A DNA stretch of 64,000 nt. Origin: CBFFRJ01 sp963530515 (GTDB lineage: Bacteria > Pseudomonadota > Gammaproteobacteria > Enterobacterales > Enterobacteriaceae). Under the pieces are notes generated by a model. That model was not told the DNA's origin. It made no database searches and saw only the letters and a program-made list of their open reading frames with translations. The DNA is taken from positions 1 to 64,000 of the forward strand of contig CAUSEC010000030.1 in the NCBI GenBank assembly GCA_963530515.1, in the 5' to 3' direction. The translations under genes were made by a program, and so were the position numbers. Shown one piece after another: positions 58,359 through 64,000 of the stretch (positions within the stretch are counted from its first letter, which is position 1; each line of letters starts with the position of its first letter).

Positions 58359-59138
58359 TCAGAACATCACCTGCCCGCCGGTGACATTAATCGACTGGCC
58401 GGTGCAATAGGCGGCTTTTGGGCTTGCGTAAAACAGCAGCACGTTCAGCACATCCTGATAATCACAGCCACGTTTGAGCGGTACTTTGTCGATGTAATGC
58501 TGCTCGACCTCGTCTGCGGCAATGCCCAGCTTGCTGGCGTACTGCGGAATGAGCGACTGGAACATTGGCGATTTCAGCAGGTTGCCGAGCATCAACGAAT
58601 GCACGGTGATGCCGTACTCCGCCAGATCCAGGGCCAGCGACTGCGTCAGCCCCACGCCGCCGAACTTGGCCGCGCTGTAGCCCGAATTGTGCTTGCTGCC
58701 GACTTTGCCGGACTTGGAGTTGATCTGGATAATGCGCCCCTGAATGCCATCGCGGATCATCAGGCGTGAGAACTCACGGGCACACAGGAAATACCCCACC
58801 AGATTCACCTGCAATGAACGGTCAAAATCCCCGAGCTGCACGTCGCTGATAAAACCCGCTTTGGCGATACCCGCGCTGTAGACCAGTAAATCCACCCGGC
58901 CAAAAATCTCATCCACCCCACGTGAAAGTGCCAGCACGCTTTGCTCGCTGGTGGCGTCAGCGCCAAAGCCGTAGGCCATCCCTTCGCCAAACTCGTTGTT
59001 GATCTCCTGTGCGGTGGTGGCGGCTTTATCACTCTGGATATCCACAACCGCCACGCGATAACCTTCTGCGGCCAGCCCACGGCTGAGGAACGCCCCGAGG
59101 GTTTGCCCTCCGCCAATGACAACGGCAACCTGTTTCAT
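58359..59138 (-). CDS. srlD: Sorbitol-6-phosphate dehydrogenase SrlD
   Basis: This 259-residue short-chain dehydrogenase oxidises D-glucitol-6-phosphate to fructose-6-phosphate with NAD. The nucleotide site is VIGGGQTLGAFLSRGLA (residues 7-23) and the catalytic Ser-Tyr-Lys set lies in INSKSGKVGSKHNSGYSAAKFGG. The start at 59138 has AAGGAG upstream. It is the fourth gene of srlAEBD; length equals the E. coli protein. Confidence 0.95.
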   Translation of the reverse strand: MKQVAVVIGGGQTLGAFLSRGLAAEGYRVAVVDIQSDKAATTAQEINNEFGEGMAYGFGADATSEQSVLALSRGVDEIFGRVDLLVYSAGIAKAGFISDVQLGDFDRSLQVNLVGYFLCAREFSRLMIRDGIQGRIIQINSKSGKVGSKHNSGYSAAKFGGVGLTQSLALDLAEYGITVHSLMLGNLLKSPMFQSLIPQYASKLGIAADEVEQHYIDKVPLKRGCDYQDVLNVLLFYASPKAAYCTGQSINVTGGQVMF

Positions 59139-59155
59139 ACTTTTCTCCTTACTGC

Positions 59156-59518
59156 TTAAGCGACAAATTTCAGTGTGCAACCGGGGTTGATGCCATCCGG
59201 CACCTCGCCTGCAACGTGTACCGTGCCGGGATATTCCGCCTGGGTCTGTCCATCGAACCGCAGTGTGATATGCCCCAGTTCGCGTAAGTTCAGCTCTGCG
59301 ACATCGCCCACGGCGGTTACCGGATAGCGTTGACCGTCCAGCTCAAACTGCGCGCCGGGCTGCAAGGCGCCGGATAGCTCGCCGTGGCAGTGAATAAAGC
59401 AGAACTCGGCCACGTCGGCGGGAGCCCCTTCCCGGAAGGTGATCAGCATCTGGTCACTGAGGGCATCGCGGGCGCACGCGCCAATCTGGGTAATGGTGGT
59501 TTGGTAAATCACGCTCAT
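59156..59518 (-). CDS. srlB: Glucitol/sorbitol-specific PTS IIA component SrlB
   Basis: This 120-residue cytoplasmic protein passes phosphate from HPr to the IIB part. The phosphorylated His is in FIHCHGELSGALQPG at about 43. It follows srlE by 10 bases; the start at 59518 keeps the normal IIA length. Confidence 0.93.
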   Translation of the reverse strand: MSVIYQTTITQIGACARDALSDQMLITFREGAPADVAEFCFIHCHGELSGALQPGAQFELDGQRYPVTAVGDVAELNLRELGHITLRFDGQTQAEYPGTVHVAGEVPDGINPGCTLKFVA

Positions 59519-59528
59519 GAACAACCTC

Positions 59529-60500
59529 TTATTGATAAATAAAGCCGGAGACAAACCAGGCAATCAGCACCGTTGGCGCACCGGTTAAAAAGCGGCTGAC
59601 CAGTACAGACGGGACGCCCACGCGCACTGTGTCCTGGCGAGCTTCTGCCAGCGAAAGACCGACGGGAATAAAGTCACAGGCGGCCTGGGCGTTAATGGCG
59701 AACAGGGCGGGCAGGGCGAGGTGCGGCGGGATGTTACCCTGGCCGATTTGTACGCCAATCAGCACGCCGATAACCTGCGCGATGACCGCACCCGGGCCGA
59801 GGAAAGGCGACAGCAGCGGGAAGGAGCAGATCAGCGCCAGAGTGACCAGGCCCAGTGGGTGGCTGGCGAGTGGGGCCAGACCGTGGGCTATCCAGTCGCC
59901 TAACCCGGAGGCCATGATTATCCCAATCAGCGCTGCGACGAAGGCCATAAACGGCAGAATGGTTTTCAGGACGGTGTCGATGGTGTCGCGCCCGGCCTGG
60001 AACAGCACCGCCACGGCGGAACCCATACCCATGCCGACTTTTGCCAGCAGGCCGTCACTCTGTTCGGTGATCTTTTTACTGGTGTCGTACTCGCGCGCCG
60101 GCGTGTTGCTTTTCACCGTTTGGTGGGGGCGTGCGCCGTCCTGCCAGAAAATATTGTCTTCTTTCACGCCCGAGACGTAGATGTCTTCCAGGATATACTG
60201 CGCCAGCGGCCCGGATTTGCCCGTCGCGTGAATATTGACGGTGGGAATGCGGCGTTTGGGGTAGATGCCGCAGCGCAGGGTTCCGCCGCAGTCGATGATT
60301 GCCACGCCGATTTCCGCTTCAGCGGGCTCACCCTCTTTAAAGCCGTCAACCGCTTCCCAGCCGGTCATTTGTGCGAGTTTATCGACGATCGCCGGGCGGG
60401 TGCCTGCGGTGATGTAGACAATTTTCTTGTTATCACTTGGGTCAAGTTCCAGCGGGCCGCCCCAGCCGCCTGCTCCCTTTTCAATCACAATGCGGCTCAT
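59529..60500 (-). CDS. srlE: Glucitol/sorbitol-specific PTS IIBC component SrlE
   Basis: This 323-residue subunit has an N-terminal cytoplasmic IIB domain (about 1-175, RIVIEKGAGGWGGPLELDPSDNKKIVYITAG; the phospho-Cys is in IDCGGTLRCGIYPKRRIPTVN) and a C-terminal membrane part with about four helices (KTILPFMAFVAALIGIIMASGLGDW). It is one of two proteins that form the membrane part of the sorbitol PTS. It overlaps srlA by four bases. Confidence 0.94.
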   Translation of the reverse strand: MSRIVIEKGAGGWGGPLELDPSDNKKIVYITAGTRPAIVDKLAQMTGWEAVDGFKEGEPAEAEIGVAIIDCGGTLRCGIYPKRRIPTVNIHATGKSGPLAQYILEDIYVSGVKEDNIFWQDGARPHQTVKSNTPAREYDTSKKITEQSDGLLAKVGMGMGSAVAVLFQAGRDTIDTVLKTILPFMAFVAALIGIIMASGLGDWIAHGLAPLASHPLGLVTLALICSFPLLSPFLGPGAVIAQVIGVLIGVQIGQGNIPPHLALPALFAINAQAACDFIPVGLSLAEARQDTVRVGVPSVLVSRFLTGAPTVLIAWFVSGFIYQ

Positions 60501-61060
60501 GATGTTGCTCCGGCGAGTTGTACGTTTTGCTCAAGCTGAATGCCCATCTTTTTCTCGAAGATGGCGGTGGTCAGGTCAGTCACCCAGCCGCGGAAGAAGT
60601 TGGTGACCAGGCCGACCAGCAAATAGCTGACGGCCAGTGGCCCCAGAGGCAGGCCGAGCGTGGTCAGGCCATTGGCAATGCCCAGATAAACAAAGAGTTC
60701 TCCGGGGTTAATGTGCGGGAACAGGCCATTCATAGAGTGGCAGCTGTAAGAGGCCGCCGCGTAATAGCTGGGCTTGTAACGCTCTGGCATGAAGCGCCCG
60801 AGGCTTAAGGTCATGGGGTTACAGAAAACAAAGGTGCCGACGCAGGGCAGCAACAGGTAGCGCGTGACAGGATTCCCCGCGCAGCGCTGGGCCAGTCGCT
60901 CAATGCGGTGCTGACCAATAAAGTTGATCAGTGCGTTCATGATGACCAGCAGGCTGATCAGCAGAGGCAGAATACCGGTGACCATCCCGGTAAAGACTTC
61001 GCCCCCTTTCTGAAACAGCCCGATGAACCATTCGGCACCATGGGTAATGGTTTCGATCAT
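60497..61060 (-). CDS. srlA: Glucitol/sorbitol-specific PTS IIC component SrlA
   Basis: This 187-residue inner-membrane protein (MIETITHGAEWFIGLFQKGGEVFTGMVTGILPLLISLLVIMNALINFIGQHRIERLAQ) has several membrane segments and matches the E. coli IIC2-type SrlA in length. It is the first gene of srlAEBD-gutM-srlR-gutQ. The upstream region holds a CRP-like site and two SrlR-type boxes. Confidence 0.94.
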   Translation of the reverse strand: MIETITHGAEWFIGLFQKGGEVFTGMVTGILPLLISLLVIMNALINFIGQHRIERLAQRCAGNPVTRYLLLPCVGTFVFCNPMTLSLGRFMPERYKPSYYAAASYSCHSMNGLFPHINPGELFVYLGIANGLTTLGLPLGPLAVSYLLVGLVTNFFRGWVTDLTTAIFEKKMGIQLEQNVQLAGATS

Positions 61061-61110
61061 TGTTCTCTCCTTCAGGATCGTTCGTTGTTATGTAGGTGGC
61101 GCTTATAATA

Positions 61111-61178
61111 ATCACTTTGAAAGGTTTAAAAGTGTTATTTAGATCTCAATATGAAAGATAAAATGATCATTTTGAAAG
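61111..61178. promoter_or_regulatory. srl promoter region: two SrlR-type boxes and a CRP-like site
   Basis: ATCACTTTGAAAG (61111-61123) and ATCATTTTGAAAG (61166-61178) are direct repeats 55 bases apart. Between them TGTTATTTAGATCTCA (61133-61148) fits the CRP pattern TGTGA-N6-TCACA with two mismatches. The region is 50-120 bases upstream of srlA. It agrees with the known CRP and SrlR control of the operon. Confidence 0.6.
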
Positions 61179-61327
61179 TTTTGTGCGACGAAAGCAGGCG
61201 AAAAACGGGAAACGACATTTTTTCAGATAACAGAGGGGAGACGAGGGGATGAAGACGCTTCCTTGTAGAAGGCCGCATGCTTTACCATAATTCCTCCTGG
61301 TTGAATGTCTTGTTAAATGGATGTCTC

Positions 61328-62419
61328 ATGTTTAAGCGTCGTTACGCAGCTCTTCTTCCCGCGTTCGTCTTACTGGCCGCCTGCAGCAGTAAACCTCAGC
61401 AATCTGAAGCATCGGTGCCTGTGGCCACCGCCGGTGTGCCGTCCGGTGGCTTCCTGCTCGAACCGCAGCACAATGTCACCGTAATGGGGGGCGATTTCGC
61501 TAATAATCCCGCGGCTGAACAGTTCATCAACGATATGGTGAGCAAGCACGGATTTGACCGTCAGCAGCTGCACGAAATTCTTTCTCAGGCGAAGCGACTG
61601 AACTACGTGCTTGACCTGATGGACAGGCAGGCTCCGACGCCAGGTGCGGTGCCAAGCGGGCCGAATGGTGCCTGGCTGCGCTACCGTAAACAGTTCATCA
61701 CGCCGGACAACGTGCAAAACGGTGTCGCGTTCTGGAATCAATATGAAGACGCGCTGAATCGCGCCTGGATGGTGTACGGTGTGCCGCCAGAAATCATCGT
61801 CGGTATTATTGGCGTCGAAACCCGCTGGGGCCGCGTGATGGGCAAAACCCGCATTCTCGACGGACTGGCTACGCTTGCCTTTAGCTACCCCCGTCGTGCG
61901 GCCTATTTTGCGGGCGAACTGGAAACCTTCCTGCTGATGGCGCGTGATGAGAGTGACGACCCGCTCAATCTGAAAGGTTCCTTTGCCGGGGCGATGGGCT
62001 ACGGGCAGTTTATGCCGTCATCCTATAAACAGTATGCGGTTGATTTTAATGGCGATGGTCACATCAACTTGTGGGATCCGGTTGACGCCATTGGCAGCGT
62101 GGCAAATTACTTCAAAGCGCACGGCTGGGTGAAAGGCGACCTGGTTGCCGTGCCGGCCACGGGCCAGGCGCCTGGGCTGGAGAACGGTTTTAAAACCAAC
62201 TACAGCGTGCCGCAGCTGATGGCCGCGGGCTTAACGCCGCAGCAGCCGCTGGGTAACCATCAGCAGGCCAGCCTCCTGCGTCTGGATGTTGGTACCGGCT
62301 ACGAATACTGGTACGGCTTGCCTAACTTCTTCACCATCACCCGCTACAACCACAGCACCCACTACGCGATGGCGGTCTGGCAGCTCGGCCAGGCGGTCTC
62401 TCTGGCGCGTATCCGCTAA
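61328..62419 (+). CDS. mltB: Membrane-bound lytic murein transglycosylase B
   Basis: This 363-residue lipoprotein cleaves peptidoglycan glycan strands with formation of 1,6-anhydro ends, at the inner face of the outer membrane. The lipobox is LLAAC with Cys19. The catalytic Glu is in IIGVETRWGRVMG (about 165), followed by the GH103 blocks SFAGAMGYGQFMPSSYKQYAVDFNGDGHINLWDPVDAIGSVANYF. The start at 61328 fits the E. coli protein; an upstream start at 61277 has no signal sequence. Confidence 0.95.
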   Translation: MFKRRYAALLPAFVLLAACSSKPQQSEASVPVATAGVPSGGFLLEPQHNVTVMGGDFANNPAAEQFINDMVSKHGFDRQQLHEILSQAKRLNYVLDLMDRQAPTPGAVPSGPNGAWLRYRKQFITPDNVQNGVAFWNQYEDALNRAWMVYGVPPEIIVGIIGVETRWGRVMGKTRILDGLATLAFSYPRRAAYFAGELETFLLMARDESDDPLNLKGSFAGAMGYGQFMPSSYKQYAVDFNGDGHINLWDPVDAIGSVANYFKAHGWVKGDLVAVPATGQAPGLENGFKTNYSVPQLMAAGLTPQQPLGNHQQASLLRLDVGTGYEYWYGLPNFFTITRYNHSTHYAMAVWQLGQAVSLARIR

Positions 62420-62511
62420 TTCTGCTCCCCTCCTGCGGGGGGGACGGAAACATTTCGACGCACTCCGGCGGCAAACTTCGTTTTACTTCATCCTCACATC
62501 TGATTATTGTT

Positions 62512-62523
62512 ATGTTATAACAT
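62512..62523. promoter_or_regulatory. Zur-box-like palindrome
   Basis: ATGTTATAACAT is a perfect 12-base dyad, extended by T on both sides, and matches the core of the enterobacterial Zur operator. It lies 14 bases upstream of the small membrane ORF at 62537 and 120 bases upstream of the ATPase. It suggests that the operon is induced under zinc shortage. Confidence 0.72.
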
Positions 62524-62536
62524 TTTGAGGTGTGTA

Positions 62537-62647
62537 ATGACGGATGTAACGCTTTTCTCCTGCTCTGGCTGGTTCCGGCTGGGGCTTGCCGCTGTGCTGC
62601 TTGCAGTGCTCTGGCTTCTGACGGCATGGGCGGTGTCGCTGCCATGA
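62537..62647 (+). CDS. 36-residue single-helix membrane protein, leader of the metal importer operon
   Basis: GAGG precedes the ATG at 62537 by six bases. The product starts MTDVTLFSCSGWFRLG and continues with one hydrophobic helix (about 13-34, LAAVLLAVLWLLTAWAVSLP). The stop codon overlaps the ATPase start as ATGA, so it is translationally coupled. The ribosome site, coupling and the Zur box in front support a real gene. It could be a small accessory subunit or merely a coupling leader. No family is recognised. Confidence 0.65.
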   Translation: MTDVTLFSCSGWFRLGLAAVLLAVLWLLTAWAVSLP

Positions 62648-63312
62648 TTGAACTTGACCATCTGGTGGCGGGCTACGGTGCGCAGGCCGTCACGCCCTCG
62701 CTGTGCGGAGTGGTAGAGCGCGGCAGTATGACGGCGATTGTCGGTGCTAATGGCTGCGGCAAATCCACCTTACTGAAAACGCTGGCGGGCGTGTTAGCGC
62801 CGGTTAGCGGTGCGCTACGCTGGCCGCAGTCGCGCCCGACGATTGGCTGGCTGGCTCAGCGACAGACGCTCGATCCCCATTTTCCCGTCACCGTACAGGA
62901 TGTCGTCAGCATGGGAAGCTGGCCGCGCACGTCACTGTTTCTTGGCCTGAACCGTGAGAAACGCACGCAGGTTTCAGCGGCGCTGGAGCGTGTCGGCATG
63001 CAGTCGATGGCAAACACCACCATTGATGCTCTTTCCGGCGGGCAGTTTCAGCGCATGCTCTTCGCCAGAATGTGGCTGCAAAAAGCCCCGCTGGTGATGC
63101 TGGATGAACCCTTCACCGGGGTGGATGAAATCACCAGCCAGCTGCTGATGGAGCAAATTGTCGATATGCATCAGCAAGGGCAAACCATTCTTGCCGTGCT
63201 GCATGACAGCGAGCGCGTCAACCGCTACTTCCCGCAAACGCTGCGTCTTGACGGGGTTAGCGCCAACTGGGGCCCGACCGTCTCGCTCGAGCACGAGGTG
63301 CGCCTGGCATGA
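62644..63312 (+). CDS. Zinc/manganese-type ABC transporter ATPase
   Basis: This 222-residue ATPase has Walker A GANGCGKST (34-42), signature LSGGQFQRMLFARM (about 128-141) and Walker B LVMLDEPFTGVD. It belongs to the family 9 metal importers (ZnuC, SitB, AztA types). It overlaps the 36-residue ORF upstream and the permease downstream (ATGA). With the Zur box, zinc is the probable substrate. The set resembles the azt-type importer described in Citrobacter koseri and Paracoccus; the binding protein lies beyond the window. Confidence 0.88.
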   Translation: MIELDHLVAGYGAQAVTPSLCGVVERGSMTAIVGANGCGKSTLLKTLAGVLAPVSGALRWPQSRPTIGWLAQRQTLDPHFPVTVQDVVSMGSWPRTSLFLGLNREKRTQVSAALERVGMQSMANTTIDALSGGQFQRMLFARMWLQKAPLVMLDEPFTGVDEITSQLLMEQIVDMHQQGQTILAVLHDSERVNRYFPQTLRLDGVSANWGPTVSLEHEVRLA

Positions 63313-64000
63313 TTTGGCATCTCTTTTTCCAGCCGTTCGTTGAGTTTGGCTTTATGCGCCGCGCGCTGGTGGTCTGCCTGGCACTCTCCATCAGCACCAC
63401 CGCGCTGGGTGTGTTTCTGCAACTGCGCCGCATGAGTCTGATGGGGGATGCGCTGTCGCACGCCATCCTGCCCGGCGTGGCGGTGGGTTTTTTACTCAAT
63501 GGCATGTCGCTGCTGGCCATGAGCCTTGGTGGGTTTGTCGCCGGGATTGTGGTGGCGCTGGTGGCGGGGGTGATCAGTCGCCGCACGCCGCTGAAGGAAG
63601 ATGCCAGCTTTGCCGGGCTCTATCTTGCGTCACTGGCGCTGGGGGTGACGCTGGTTTCCCTGCGCGGCTCAAGCGTGGATCTGCTGCATTTACTGTTTGG
63701 ATCGGTGCTGGCGGTGGATAACGACGCTGCGCTTTTTGTTGCCGGGGTCGCCAGCCTGACGCTGCTTAGCCTGGCGCTGTGCTATCGCGGCTTTGTCAGC
63801 GAAGCCTTTGACAGCAGCTTTTTGCAGATTAATTCACCGCGCCTGCCCGCACTCTTCCACAGCCTGTTTCTGGCGCTGCTGGTGCTGAACCTCGTCGCCG
63901 GTTTCCAGGTGCTGGGCACCTTAATGGCCGTCGGGGTCATGATTTTACCGGCAGTGGCCGCGCGCTGTTGGGCGCGAACCTTACCTGGATTGCTGCTGTT
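63309..64000 (+). CDS. Metal ABC transporter permease (truncated by window end)
   Basis: The first 230 residues of a family 9 metal-importer permease are visible, open to the end of the window. Membrane segments are evident in RRALVVCLALSISTTALGVFLQ, GVAVGFLLNGMSLLAMSLGGFVAGIVVALVAGV and LASLALGVTLVSL. The conserved loop MSLMGDALSHAILPGVAVGF is the family hallmark. The start overlaps the ATPase stop. It would pair as a homodimer with the ATPase. Confidence 0.88.
   Translation, partial: MIWHLFFQPFVEFGFMRRALVVCLALSISTTALGVFLQLRRMSLMGDALSHAILPGVAVGFLLNGMSLLAMSLGGFVAGIVVALVAGVISRRTPLKEDASFAGLYLASLALGVTLVSLRGSSVDLLHLLFGSVLAVDNDAALFVAGVASLTLLSLALCYRGFVSEAFDSSFLQINSPRLPALFHSLFLALLVLNLVAGFQVLGTLMAVGVMILPAVAARCWARTLPGLLL

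Overview
The window is a chromosomal segment of a gamma-proteobacterium of the family Enterobacteriaceae. The second half follows the Escherichia coli gene order hyp - hycI - ascBF/ascG - hydN - hypF - norWV/norR - srl(gut) - mltB, with near-identical protein motifs. The first half is accessory and matches plant- and soil-associated relatives (Enterobacter, Lelliottia, Leclercia or Kosakonia type; this is an inference, no species is assigned). No rRNA, tRNA, insertion sequence, prophage or CRISPR array was seen.

Positions 1-9150 hold a putative plant-signal cassette: a secondary LuxR-type regulator (LuxR solo) with the Met/Trp pocket substitutions of the OryR/PsoR/PipR subfamily, a proline iminopeptidase gene, a complete five-gene peptide ABC importer and a convergent chemoreceptor gene. 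Two related 18-bp lux-box-like palindromes lie in front of the peptidase and between the regulator and the importer. Positions 9250-17900 carry a secreted alpha/beta hydrolase, an orphan TRAP-type binding protein, a LysR regulator, and a sugar-acid cassette (MFS carrier, 2-hydroxyacid dehydrogenase, gudX), then a bestrophin. An AT-rich stretch (about 17,950-20,150) carries two small regulators and a possible membrane peptide. Positions 20,150-23,500 hold yceI-like, anti-sigma, sigma, dsbG and TPR genes. Positions 23,600-31,600 hold an OYE-family reductase, regulators, an EthD-like protein, a broken DJ-1/PfpI gene, a MocR/AhpD-like divergent pair and an RraA/MFS pair.

Positions 31,950-36,400 are the Anbu cluster (proteasome-like peptidase, transglutaminase-like protein, alpha-E protein, ATP-grasp protein) plus a small secreted protein. 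Next come ygbA with an NsrR-like site, a molbindin, and hypABCDE. The formate hydrogenlyase locus is reduced: fhlA is not between hypE and ygbA, and hycA-H are missing between hypA and hycI. A textbook sigma-54 promoter still sits in front of hypA. FdhF carries cysteine in place of selenocysteine. A LexA-box-controlled SymE-like gene lies between hycI and the asc operon.

The last part holds nitric oxide reduction (norVW with three NorR enhancer sites), the sorbitol PTS operon srlAEBD-gutM-srlR-gutQ with repeated operator-like boxes and a palindromic repeat inserted inside it, mltB, and the start of a Zur-box-controlled metal ABC importer. That importer is preceded by a 36-residue membrane peptide gene overlapping the ATPase gene. 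The window ends inside the permease gene.
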